Of a stretch of DNA of 64,000 nucleotides, positions 45,251 through 53,290 are shown piece after piece. The DNA is from UBA8752 sp042095055. GTDB taxonomy: Bacteria > Bacteroidota > Bacteroidia > Flavobacteriales_D > Sanyastnellaceae. A program made the translations under genes and the position numbers. The notes below the pieces were generated by a model. That model saw nothing but the letters and a program-made list of their open reading frames with translations. It did not search any database and had not been told where the DNA came from. The stretch lies in contig JBELBZ010000003.1 in NCBI GenBank assembly GCA_042095055.1, positions 116,866 through 180,865 of the forward strand, read 5' to 3'. How positions within the stretch are numbered: position 1 is the first letter of the stretch; each line of letters starts with the position of its first letter.

Positions 45251-46195
45251 TTACTGGAAGAGGTATCCGAGGCGGAGCTGGGCTTGGAACTGTGTTCCGA
45301 GGCCACCACCCTGCTGTGTACCTGTCCAGAAGGGACGGTCATTGATGTTCGCTGGATGCTGTCCGCTGTAAGCGTGTCCTGCGAGGTCTACGCTGCCTTG
45401 GATGGGAGCGGGCATCTCGGTGAGGTCGCTGGGATCAACGGCGTTCTGCGTTCCCCAGAAGAGGTTGTAGGCTACGTTGTCCGTGGCTGCAATCTCCATG
45501 TCGTTCACGCTTGAGCTCATGAAACCGAGGCCGGCTTCAGCACCCATGTAGAGGTAGTCGGTGAGGTAGGCGTCGAAACCTGTGACCAAACCGAGCTTGA
45601 ACATGCTGGCACTTTGGCTGATGGTCTGTGTCCAAACGATGTACTGATCCTGGTCACCGACCTGGTTCTCGTCGTCAGCACTCCAGAACTCCTGCTCCAT
45701 AGAGGAACTGGTGATGCCGTAACCGATTTCAAAACCGATGTAAGGGCTCAAGCGATCACCACCTGCATCGAAGTGCTTCTCGTAACCAGGAGCGATCATG
45801 AAAGTGGAAGTGCTGAAAGTGTCATAGAGGTCCGGGCTTGGGATCTCATCATCACCAGAGGTGACGTAAGCACCAGCAATGGCTGGGATACCACCCGCTA
45901 CAACCGTTCCATCAGGCATGATGGAGAAGTAGGGTGTTGGACGGCCCACACCGTTAAAGTCAAATTGACGGAAGCCGACGGACTTCTCGTTTGAGTTGTT
46001 GAACGTCAGGCTCAGACGGAATGCTGACTCTTCGTCGGTGAAGTTCCGGTACTTGATGGTGGTGCCGTCAACGGGGCTGTTACCAAGCGGCGTGAACTGG
46101 AGTTCAATGTTGTGCTCGCCACCGAATTGCTTCTGGGCGTTGGCCGTGACTGCGAAAAGGGCAACCAGGGCGAGGGCAGACAGGATGTGCTTCAT
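45251..46195 (-). CDS. Outer-membrane beta-barrel-like protein, unknown function
   Basis: The 314-residue protein has a signal peptide ending at VTANAQ (about residue 20) and an alternating polar/aromatic pattern typical of a small outer-membrane barrel, ending in LRLGYLFQ with the C-terminal aromatic expected of such proteins. Segments such as HFDAGGDRLSPYIGFEIGYG support the barrel reading. I do not recognise a named family. A promoter-like pair (TTG and AATTTTTG, 19 bases apart) lies upstream and a terminator lies downstream, so it is probably a single-gene unit. Confidence 0.8.
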   Translation of the reverse strand: MKHILSALALVALFAVTANAQKQFGGEHNIELQFTPLGNSPVDGTTIKYRNFTDEESAFRLSLTFNNSNEKSVGFRQFDFNGVGRPTPYFSIMPDGTVVAGGIPAIAGAYVTSGDDEIPSPDLYDTFSTSTFMIAPGYEKHFDAGGDRLSPYIGFEIGYGITSSSMEQEFWSADDENQVGDQDQYIVWTQTISQSASMFKLGLVTGFDAYLTDYLYMGAEAGLGFMSSSVNDMEIAATDNVAYNLFWGTQNAVDPSDLTEMPAPIQGSVDLAGHAYSGQHPANINDRPFWTGTQQGGGLGTQFQAQLRLGYLFQ

Positions 46196-46205
46196 CTTGA
46201 GGTTT

Positions 46206-46235
46206 CAAAAATTTTTCCGAGCGCAAGAAAAGCAA
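46206..46235 (-). promoter_or_regulatory. Candidate promoter (TTG-N19-AATTTTTG)
   Basis: On the minus strand TTG at 46235-46233 is followed after 19 bases by AATTTTTG (one base from TAnnTTTG) ending at 46206, ten bases before the ATG at 46195. Spacing matches the Bacteroidota consensus. Confidence 0.45.
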
Positions 46236-46266
46236 TTCCCGGTTAGTACTTGAACATATCCACGTC

Positions 46267-46344
46267 TTTTCCACATAGTGCACTGTTGAAGTGCTGCAAA
46301 TCAGGCAAATAATTTCAGGCAGTCCTGTGGAAATATGTGGAAAT
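46267..46344. repeat. Three TTTCCACA-type repeats upstream of the decarboxylase
   Basis: TTTTCCACA occurs at 46267-46275 and TGTGGAAAT occurs twice, at 46326-46334 and 46336-46344, ten bases apart. They resemble degenerate DnaA boxes or a regulator site. They lie in the 167-base gap between the outer-membrane protein gene and the decarboxylase gene. Confidence 0.45.
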
Positions 46345-46362
46345 CGTCCGGATTTTTGTGGC

Positions 46363-47817
46363 ATGTTGGAACCGCTTCACCCCCTTTTGAGACAGGCGTT
46401 TGACCCCGAACGATTTCTTCGCACAGGTCAGGAGGTGTTGCAGGATGCTTTTCAGCACCTTCAAAAGGCGCACAACCGAGGTGGTGAGCGTTCCATGCCA
46501 TGGACACCACCGGACGCAGAAAAACGGTTTTGGGAGACCCGGTTGGATGCGCCGGAAGGGGTGGCAGCTTTGCTCAGGTTGGTATGTGAACGGTCGAACA
46601 ACCTTCAGGACCCCCGATACATGGGCCACCAAGTGGCGGTTCCTTTTCCGGAGGGGGCGCTGGTGGGCATGGTCACGGATTTGCTGAACAATGGAGGCGC
46701 CATTTATGAGATGGGCCCTACCAACTCGGCCATGGAGGAGGTGCTCATGGCGCGGATTGGCCAAATGTTGGGCTTGCCCCCGGGTTGCGGTGGCATTATG
46801 TGCCATGGAGGAACGTTGGCCAACCTGGTGGCCTTGTTGGCAGCGCGCAGGCGCGCAGGCAAAGGAGGGGTGGACACTTGGGTTGAGGGGGGCGATCAAC
46901 AAGGCGCCGTTTTGGTGTCAGAGCAGGCGCATTATTGTGTGGACCGGGCGGTTCGCATCATGGGGTGGGGCTCAGACGGTGTGGGGTTGGTTCAAACAGA
47001 CGTTCACCATAAGATGACCCCATCGGGACTGGATGATGCCATGCAGGCCATGCAGGAGAGGGGGCGCAAGGTGGTGGCCGTTGTGGGCAGCGCTTGTACA
47101 ACGAGCTCTGGAGCGTTCGACAACTTGAATGTTGTGGCGGAGTTTGCGGCCAAGCATGGCCTTTGGTTCCATGTTGACGGAGCGCATGGAGCACCAGCTG
47201 CTTTCAGCGACCGGCACCGGCATTTGTTGTCTGGCATGGAGCATGCGGACAGCGTGGCGATGGACTTTCACAAGATCATGGGCATTCCCGCCTTGTGTAC
47301 GGGGCTGTTTTTTCGGTCTCAGGAGATGAGCTTTCTGCCTTTTTCACAGTCGGCAGAATACCTGTGGAGCGATGCAGAAGATCCTGAGTGGTGGAATTTC
47401 GGGAAGCGGACTTTCGAGTGCACCAAACGGATGTTGTCGACGCGCGTGGCCGCAGTGCTCGAAGAATACGGTCCAGAGATTTGGGGGGTGCTGGTGGACC
47501 GCCTCTTTTCATTGGGCAGGGTGTTGGCGGAATGCATCTCGGAACGGCACAACAGGGGCTGGCAATTGGCGATGGAGCCGGAGGCCAACATTGTGTGCTT
47601 CCGATATCTGCCAGTGTCATTTGATGACGTGGACCAAGAAAATGCCTTCACACTCAAATTGCGACAACGGCATTTGGAGCAGGGACCTCAATACATTGTG
47701 CAAACGCGGTTTTCAGGCAAGGTGTGGTTGCGTTGCACCTTGATGAACCCACTGACAGAGTTGGAAGACGTAGAGGAGCTGTTGGACCGCTTAGAGGCCC
47801 TTGCTCAAGGGGAGTGA
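46363..47817 (+). CDS. PLP-dependent group II amino-acid decarboxylase-like enzyme
   Basis: The 484-residue protein has the group II decarboxylase layout: MGHQVAVPFPEGALV near residue 85, the cofactor-binding HGGTLANLVAL, the VSEQAHYCVDRA segment, the Asp-containing WFHVDGAHGA and the PLP lysine K304 in DFHKIMGIPA. Family members decarboxylate aspartate, glutamate, diaminobutyrate or aromatic amino acids, and the exact substrate cannot be read. I chose the ATG at 46363, since the frame upstream from 46291 contains the repeat cluster. It converges on glmS with only two bases between the stops. Confidence 0.88.
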   Translation: MLEPLHPLLRQAFDPERFLRTGQEVLQDAFQHLQKAHNRGGERSMPWTPPDAEKRFWETRLDAPEGVAALLRLVCERSNNLQDPRYMGHQVAVPFPEGALVGMVTDLLNNGGAIYEMGPTNSAMEEVLMARIGQMLGLPPGCGGIMCHGGTLANLVALLAARRRAGKGGVDTWVEGGDQQGAVLVSEQAHYCVDRAVRIMGWGSDGVGLVQTDVHHKMTPSGLDDAMQAMQERGRKVVAVVGSACTTSSGAFDNLNVVAEFAAKHGLWFHVDGAHGAPAAFSDRHRHLLSGMEHADSVAMDFHKIMGIPALCTGLFFRSQEMSFLPFSQSAEYLWSDAEDPEWWNFGKRTFECTKRMLSTRVAAVLEEYGPEIWGVLVDRLFSLGRVLAECISERHNRGWQLAMEPEANIVCFRYLPVSFDDVDQENAFTLKLRQRHLEQGPQYIVQTRFSGKVWLRCTLMNPLTELEDVEELLDRLEALAQGE

Positions 47818-47819
47818 GT

Positions 47820-49667
47820 TCACTCTACAGTGACACTCTTTGCGAGGTTCCGAGGCTGGTCTACGTTGCGGCTGAGCTTTACTGCGATGTGATAGCTCAG
47901 GAGCTGGAAGGGAATGGTGCTCAATATGGGCACAAGTGCGTCGTCGGTGCTGTGCACCTCAATCACATATTCCGCCATTCGCTTGACCTCTTTATCGCCA
48001 GCGGTGACGATGGCAATGACCCGGCCTCCTCGGGCTTTCACTTCTTGAATGTTGGAAACAACCTTTTCATAGTGGGCGTCTCGTGTCGCGACAAAGAAGA
48101 CCGGCATGTTCTCGTCGATGAGGGCGATGGGGCCGTGCTTCATCTCAGCCGCAGGATACCCCTCGGCATGGATGTAGCTGATTTCTTTCAGTTTGAGCGC
48201 CCCCTCTAAGGCAACTGGAAAGTTGTAGCCCCTGCCCAAAAAGAGGGCGTTGGGAACACCTTTGAAGGTTTCGGCGATGGCCTCAAGCTCGGGCTCCTTT
48301 TTCATCAAGGCTTCCACCTTTTCCGGGATGCCATTGAGCTCGACAAGAAGGCGGTTGAACCGTTGCTCGTCCAAAACCTCACGGAGGCGACCCACCCTAA
48401 TGGCAACCAACGAAAGGACCGCAAGCTGGGCCGTAAACGCCTTGGTGGAGGCCACACCAATCTCGGGACCCGCATGGGTATAGGCGCCACTGTGGGACTC
48501 GCGCGAAATGCTCGATCCTACAACGTTGCAAATTCCAAAAACGTGGGCGCCTTTCTCTTTGGCCATTCTAATGGCGGCCAAGGTGTCGGCGGTTTCCCCG
48601 GATTGACTGATCGCGATGAGGATGTCTCCTTCTCCGATGACGGGATTCCTATAGCGGAACTCACTTGCATATTCTACCTCGACCGGGATACGGGCGAAGT
48701 CCTCAAACATGTATTCTGCGATCAAACCTGCGTGCCAACTTGTGCCACAAGCCACGATGATGAGGCGCTTGGCTTCCGTCCACATTTCTTCGTGTTCGTC
48801 GATGCCTGCCATTCGAATGGCCTCATGACCGAGCCTCAGCCTCCCCCTGAGGCAATCGGCAATGGAACGGGGTTGCTCATGAATCTCCTTGAGCATGAAG
48901 TGTTCATAGCCGCCCTTCTCAATGGTCTCCATGGCCATTTCCAACTCGGTGACGACAGGCGTCACCCTGTGGTTCCTCGTGGTGCGGATTTTCAACCCCC
49001 CCGCCAGAGAAATGCGGGCCACTTCTTCATCTTCCAAATACACCACGTTTTTGGTGTACTCAATGATGGGGGTTGCGTCGGAGGCGATGTAGTACTCTCC
49101 GTCACCGATTCCAATGACGAGGGGACTGGATTTGCGGGCCAGCACCATTTCATCTGGCCGGGTTGTGTCCACTACAGCGATGGCATAAGCGCCAACGACC
49201 TCGTTGAGCGCCACCCGCGTTGCTTCAAAAAGGTCCAAACCTTCGGACTTCGTCAAGATCTCTTCGATCAGATGCACCAAAACTTCGGTGTCGGTATCGC
49301 TATAAAAAGCGTGGCCTCGGGCGGTCAAGGTCTCTTTCAGCGCAGGGTAGTTTTCTATGATGCCATTGTGGATGAGTGCCAGGCGGCCATTTCCACTGAG
49401 GTGCGGGTGGGCGTTGATATCATTGGGGGGGCCATGTGTGGCCCACCTTGTGTGGCCAATGCCGAGGTTGCCAGAAGGTTGTGCCCCAGACATGTGTTCA
49501 AGCAGGTCGTCCACCTTGCCTTTGCGCCTGTGGTGTTTGAGTTCTCCTTCCCTGGAGAGGATGGCAATGCCAGCGCTGTCATACCCGCGGTATTCCAAAC
49601 GCTTCAAGCCTTTAATCAGCAGAGGAAAGGCCTCTTGTTCTCCCAGATATCCAACGATGCCGCACAT
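47820..49667 (-). CDS. glmS: Glutamine--fructose-6-phosphate aminotransferase (isomerizing)
   Basis: This full-length 615-residue protein starts MCGIVGYLG, whose Cys2 is the glutaminase nucleophile. It then shows RLEYRGYDSAG, GHTRWATHGPP and HNGIIENY. The two SIS isomerase domains follow, with ISQSGETADT, TKAFTAQ, the GRGYNFPVALEGALKLKEISY segment and the C-terminal LAKSVTVE. It makes glucosamine-6-phosphate, the first step towards peptidoglycan and lipopolysaccharide amino sugars. DUF4270 and starch-synthase-like genes lie upstream on the same strand; TAACTTTA just before the start resembles a -7 element. Confidence 0.98.
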   Translation of the reverse strand: MCGIVGYLGEQEAFPLLIKGLKRLEYRGYDSAGIAILSREGELKHHRRKGKVDDLLEHMSGAQPSGNLGIGHTRWATHGPPNDINAHPHLSGNGRLALIHNGIIENYPALKETLTARGHAFYSDTDTEVLVHLIEEILTKSEGLDLFEATRVALNEVVGAYAIAVVDTTRPDEMVLARKSSPLVIGIGDGEYYIASDATPIIEYTKNVVYLEDEEVARISLAGGLKIRTTRNHRVTPVVTELEMAMETIEKGGYEHFMLKEIHEQPRSIADCLRGRLRLGHEAIRMAGIDEHEEMWTEAKRLIIVACGTSWHAGLIAEYMFEDFARIPVEVEYASEFRYRNPVIGEGDILIAISQSGETADTLAAIRMAKEKGAHVFGICNVVGSSISRESHSGAYTHAGPEIGVASTKAFTAQLAVLSLVAIRVGRLREVLDEQRFNRLLVELNGIPEKVEALMKKEPELEAIAETFKGVPNALFLGRGYNFPVALEGALKLKEISYIHAEGYPAAEMKHGPIALIDENMPVFFVATRDAHYEKVVSNIQEVKARGGRVIAIVTAGDKEVKRMAEYVIEVHSTDDALVPILSTIPFQLLSYHIAVKLSRNVDQPRNLAKSVTVE

Positions 49668-49702
49668 ACCCTAAAGTTAAAGCCAGAGTCGCGCTCTGGG
49701 GC

Positions 49703-50980
49703 TCACTGGGACCATGTAACTACAAATTGGGCAGGCGATTCTGATTGGGGGCCATTGAAGATGACCTGTTCCATGGCTACGGAGGAGAGCTCAGAATAGA
49801 GGTAAACGTAGCGCCGCGGTTCCTCGCCGTTTAAGCGGCGCTGGGTGTATACGGGCATGTTCAGGGTATAGGCCTCGGTTTCTGGATTGTAGTTGCCGTC
49901 GTAAGCCACTCCAGGGGAGGTGGCCTCTGGGGTCAGCTCTATGCCACCTGCTTCGCGTCGAAGGAAGGCGGTGAGAAAGTTTGGTCTTTCGAGTTTGGAC
50001 ACCTGTTGGTCCACCGGGAGCCTGATCTCTGCCCGGTTGATCACGGCACCCTCTGGCAAATCCAATCCGTCAAGTCCGAACAAATCCAGGCGGAGGTAGG
50101 ACCCGCCGGTGCCCAAGAGGACGACTTGGTCGGTGCCCTCTGTGGCCAGGCTGTCGTTGAGCGCTGTGTATGGTGCAGGCCACACGTGTCTAAAATGCGT
50201 CGCCCGTGCAGCATTGCCATTTAACACCAGGTCATAGCTGGTGGTGTCCGTGCTGTTGTGATAGTGAATGCGCATGTATGAGACGCCCACATTGGGTTCG
50301 AGGCTGACGATGCCCCCGCCACCAGACTCCGATCGAACAGCGATTCCTTTGAACCATTTGCGCCACTCGTCATTGCTGGAAAACACAGTGGAGTCTGCGT
50401 TGAGGATGTCTTGACCGAAGGATGGCTTGAGCATGATCCGCACTTGTGCGCTCAGGGTGTCATTGCCGACGTACAAGGGTGCTGTAGGGTGCATTTGCAC
50501 CGGTTGTCGGCTGGGGTCCACCTTGTTGTCCGCGATGATGGGAAGCCTGGACTGTGCATAGTAGGAGCTGTCAAAGCTCATCGTATCTGCGAGCAGATCG
50601 ACGCGGAGCTGCTGGTCGAAATTGAGTCCGTACGAGGGCCCGTTGTGCTTCAAGGTGAGCACTACGCTGTCACATAAGGGGTTTTCTCCAAAATCAATGG
50701 AAGTCTCCGAGAGCCGAAGTTCTGCCGAAAACCAAGCTTCTGTGAATCCGCTGACCGGGTCGATCGTTGTCCCGAGCAAAAGCCTGCTTCGCTCATCTGT
50801 GCGCAATGAATCCACAGGCACCATGTCAAGTGCAAACGGGAGGGTGTCGGTGTTCAATGCCAGAAGTTCTTCTTCTGGTTGCAATGCCAACCCAATGTTG
50901 TTGTCTGGTTTGCGACAGCCTCCGGCAAAGAGTGTCACGAGGGCCAGACCAAGCATAAAGCACTTTCCTGTATTCCGCAT
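49703..50980 (-). CDS. DUF4270-family lipoprotein
   Basis: The 425-residue protein has a lipoprotein signal peptide with a lipobox near FAGGC (about Cys 22). The beta-rich remainder resembles DUF4270, a Bacteroidota family of unknown function, with GLALQPEEELLALNTDT at the start of the mature part and VINRAEIRLPVDQQ later. In this phylum DUF4270 genes are commonly found between starch-synthase-like and glmS genes, as here. It is probably outer-membrane attached. The 35-base gap to glmS suggests co-transcription. Confidence 0.82.
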   Translation of the reverse strand: MRNTGKCFMLGLALVTLFAGGCRKPDNNIGLALQPEEELLALNTDTLPFALDMVPVDSLRTDERSRLLLGTTIDPVSGFTEAWFSAELRLSETSIDFGENPLCDSVVLTLKHNGPSYGLNFDQQLRVDLLADTMSFDSSYYAQSRLPIIADNKVDPSRQPVQMHPTAPLYVGNDTLSAQVRIMLKPSFGQDILNADSTVFSSNDEWRKWFKGIAVRSESGGGGIVSLEPNVGVSYMRIHYHNSTDTTSYDLVLNGNAARATHFRHVWPAPYTALNDSLATEGTDQVVLLGTGGSYLRLDLFGLDGLDLPEGAVINRAEIRLPVDQQVSKLERPNFLTAFLRREAGGIELTPEATSPGVAYDGNYNPETEAYTLNMPVYTQRRLNGEEPRRYVYLYSELSSVAMEQVIFNGPQSESPAQFVVTWSQ

Positions 50981-51033
50981 GCGGAGTTGTGGTTTCAGGC
51001 GACCAAGATCGTTTAGAAAAAAGGGTGTGCGAT

Positions 51034-51117
51034 GGCCGTTGAGGACCTTCCTCCCCGTGTGGGTTGGTCCTCAGGTTAGGATACGCGGAACGTATCGATT
51101 CTTATCCCTCAACGGCC
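51034..51117 (-). promoter_or_regulatory. Overlapping, mutually exclusive inverted repeats between the glycogen-synthase-like and DUF4270 genes
   Basis: GGCCGTTGAGG (51034-51044) is an exact inverted copy of 51107-51117, which overlaps the end of the upstream gene. TGAGGACC (51040-51047) pairs instead with 51066-51073. A third hairpin, GATACG/CGTATC, occupies 51080-51096. In the minus-strand transcript the distal arm can pair with only one partner at a time, as in attenuators. A T-rich run follows near 51016-51021. Confidence 0.5.
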
Positions 51118-51932
51118 TCCTGCTTTCCCTCCAGAATACTGTCGTAGAAAGTGGTCATTTCAGCAGAGCTCAACTCAGGCTCCATGTACCTCATGGTGGG
51201 TTGGGTCAGCGCATTGAAGGCCTCCTGAGTCTCTGTCGGCAACGCTTCTGAACCGCATACGACGGCGTCAGAATGTTCCATGGCGATTTTGTTCAACGCA
51301 TCGAACGTGGGCAGCTTGATGTCTTGTACCAACTCTGGGGAGATTCCGTCGTAGGCCACTTTTTCGTGCAGGCTGCCATTCAAGGTTCCATTGAACCCTT
51401 CATCGTAGATGCTTGAGATGATCTTGGTGTTCTCAAAGTGGGCATCACCTTGGAACATCTGCTTTGCATAAAGCGGTACGAGGGACGTCATCCAACCGTG
51501 GCAATGGATGATGTCTGGTGCCCAGCTCAGTTTCCTCACTGTTTCGAGAACACCCCTGGCAAAGAAGATGGCACGCTCGTCGTTGTCGGGAACGAGCTTG
51601 TCCTTGGCATCAAACCAAGTGACCTTTTTCTTGAAGTATTGCTCGTTGTCGATGAAGTAAACCTGCATGCGGGCCGTGGGAATCGACGCGACCTTGATGA
51701 TGAGGGGGTGATCCGTATCGTTGACGTTCAGGTTCATTCCGCTCAATCGGATGACCTCATGAAGCTGGTGCCGGCGCTCGTTGATCACACCGAAACGCGG
51801 CATAAACACGCGAATTTCACGTCCCCTTTCATGTATGCTTTGGGGAATGACGCGACTGGCTTTGCTGATCGGGCTTTCCGGAAGAAAAGGCTGAATTGCT
51901 TGACTGACGTATAGAATGCGGGTCTTGCTCAT
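51102..51932 (-). CDS. Starch/glycogen-synthase-like protein (GT5 N-terminal domain only)
   Basis: The 276-residue protein matches the N-terminal catalytic domain of starch synthases: a KASRVIPQSIHERGREIRVFM opening segment (residues about 24-44), the PDIIHCHGWMTSLVPLYAK motif and a later VVCGSEALP. It lacks the C-terminal glycosyltransferase domain that holds the nucleotide-sugar site, so it is about half the usual length. Short versions like this are common in Bacteroidota and may not be glycogen synthases at all. A full promoter-like element with an internal palindrome lies upstream. The gene is divergent from panC. Confidence 0.82.
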   Translation of the reverse strand: MSKTRILYVSQAIQPFLPESPISKASRVIPQSIHERGREIRVFMPRFGVINERRHQLHEVIRLSGMNLNVNDTDHPLIIKVASIPTARMQVYFIDNEQYFKKKVTWFDAKDKLVPDNDERAIFFARGVLETVRKLSWAPDIIHCHGWMTSLVPLYAKQMFQGDAHFENTKIISSIYDEGFNGTLNGSLHEKVAYDGISPELVQDIKLPTFDALNKIAMEHSDAVVCGSEALPTETQEAFNALTQPTMRYMEPELSSAEMTTFYDSILEGKQEAVEG

Positions 51933-51969
51933 GAATCTTTGGGTTCCGGGAGTGAAATCAGGCTTACAT

Positions 51970-52000
51970 CAAATATACGCCGAATAAGGCGTAAAGTCAA
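51970..52000 (-). promoter_or_regulatory. Promoter with TTG-N20-TATATTTG and palindrome in the spacer
   Basis: On the minus strand TTG (52000-51998) is followed after 20 bases by TATATTTG (51977-51970), a perfect -7 match, 37 bases before the ATG at 51932. The spacer contains TACGCC-N6-GGCGTA (51976-51993), which could be an operator. Confidence 0.6.
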
Positions 52001-52145
52001 GGATTGACGCTACTTTGAGCCCCGCTTTTACGTGGTTGTTGACACTACTTAACGCCTGATTGGACCTTGAATTTGCACTTTGGTTTTTGAGATAAATGGC
52101 GATTTATGGAACAGGGAATTCATGAATGTTTGAACATGACGGACC

Positions 52146-53018
52146 GTGCTAAAGACTAAAGAGACGTTCAGTTTTTCGGGTTTTGGGGCGTGGCGTGCTC
52201 ACGTCAAGGACCATTTCAATGGGTCCCAGGACATTCTGTTCGTTCCTACCATGGGGGCCCTGCATGAGGGACATGGCGACTTGATTCGTGCGGCGAGGAA
52301 GATGGCCGACAGTCTCAGCCCACGCGCATCCCACGTGGTGGTGAGTGTTTTTATCAATCCCACCCAGTTTGACGACAAATCGGACTTCGCTGCATACCCT
52401 GCGTCTCCTGAAAAAGATGTTCGGTTGGCACAGCAGTCTGGCGCTGATGCTGTGGTTTTTCCTGGGGTTTCAGAAATGTATCCGCAGGGTGTGCCTGACC
52501 GTGCTGAGCCCGTCGAATATGGCGCTTTGACAGGGACGCTTGAAGGGGCTAGGCGCCCGGGTCATTTTGATGGAGTAGTGACGGTGGTGCGGAACTTGTT
52601 GGAGCAAGTCCGTCCGCGTTGGGCCTTTTTTGGTGAGAAGGACTGGCAGCAGCTTGCGGTGATCAAAAGGCTGGCAGAATTGGAGTTCCAAGGGTTGACC
52701 ATTGTGCCCGTTCCGACCAAAAGAGAGCTTGGAGGGCTGGCGATGAGTTCGCGCAACCAGAGGCTCTCAGAGCTTGAGCGAAAAAAGGCCTTGGCGTTGC
52801 ACGAAGGCTTGATAAAGGTGGCCTTGAGCTCTGACCCCCTCGCCGAATGCGCCCGGGTTTCAGCGGTGCTTGAATCCAAGGGGTTTGAAGTGGAATACTT
52901 GAGTGTGGCGGATGGAGCAACGTTAGAACCTGAATGGGTGCCTGGTAGAATGCGCGTGTTTGTGGCGGCAAGGCTCGGTGGCGTGCGGTTGATTGACAAC
53001 GTGGCCTGTTCAGGTTGA
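52146..53018 (+). CDS. panC: Pantoate--beta-alanine ligase
   Basis: The 290-residue protein has the pantothenate synthetase signature VPTMGALHEGHGDLI (the HxGH-type motif of the nucleotidyl-transferase fold), SVFINPTQFDDKSDFAAYP, EMYPQG, GARRPGHFDGVVTVV and FFGEKDWQQL. It condenses pantoate with beta-alanine using ATP in coenzyme A synthesis. No in-frame ATG precedes the conserved core, so I chose the GTG at 52146. An inverted repeat ATAAAT-N4-ATTTAT lies at 52092-52107 in the 213-base divergent region. panB and panD are not in the window. Confidence 0.93.
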   Translation: MLKTKETFSFSGFGAWRAHVKDHFNGSQDILFVPTMGALHEGHGDLIRAARKMADSLSPRASHVVVSVFINPTQFDDKSDFAAYPASPEKDVRLAQQSGADAVVFPGVSEMYPQGVPDRAEPVEYGALTGTLEGARRPGHFDGVVTVVRNLLEQVRPRWAFFGEKDWQQLAVIKRLAELEFQGLTIVPVPTKRELGGLAMSSRNQRLSELERKKALALHEGLIKVALSSDPLAECARVSAVLESKGFEVEYLSVADGATLEPEWVPGRMRVFVAARLGGVRLIDNVACSG

Positions 53019-53119
53019 GCGCTGTTTTCGAGCGGTGAAACAGGCATTTGCCGAACCTTGGCTTTTTCCTTGTCCCGAGATGGCTCGTTTTCCCCGAACT
53101 TGGCACCAAAATACACAGG

Positions 53120-53290
53120 ATGGGAGCCATTGGACCTTATCAAGTCATTCTGATTGTCCTCGTTGTTTTGCTGCTTTTTGGAGGCCGTAAAATTCCTGAA
53201 CTCATGCGCGGTTTGGGCCGCGGCGTGAAGGAATTCAAGGACGCTTCGAACGAAGACGGCAAGGGGCAGGATGACGACGTCAAAGGGTAG
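53120..53290 (+). CDS. tatA: Twin-arginine translocase component TatA/E
   Basis: The 56-residue protein has one N-terminal membrane helix (IGPYQVILIVLVVLLLFGG), the Gly-containing hinge, and an amphipathic helix RKIPELMRGLGRGVKEFKDA with an acidic tail. This is the TatA/TatE layout for the pore-forming component of the Tat pathway. I chose the ATG at 53120. It overlaps the lytic transglycosylase gene by 20 bases. An exported superoxide dismutase with a Tat-like signal is encoded at 58660. Confidence 0.92.
   Translation: MGAIGPYQVILIVLVVLLLFGGRKIPELMRGLGRGVKEFKDASNEDGKGQDDDVKG

Noticed and set aside
46196..46362. TTTTCCACA repeats as an alternative replication origin
   Set aside because: The cluster is short, lacks an AT-rich unwinding stretch and a trio tract, and I see no change of base skew here; genes on both sides are in the G-rich plus-strand zone.
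48363..49799. A 478-residue open frame on the plus strand
   Set aside because: It is antisense to glmS, which is certain from its motifs; no signal or domain is visible in the antisense product.
52331..52338. CCACGTGG core inside panC as a third parS
   Set aside because: Only the eight-base core matches; the flanking TGTT and AACA are absent and the site is inside a coding region.
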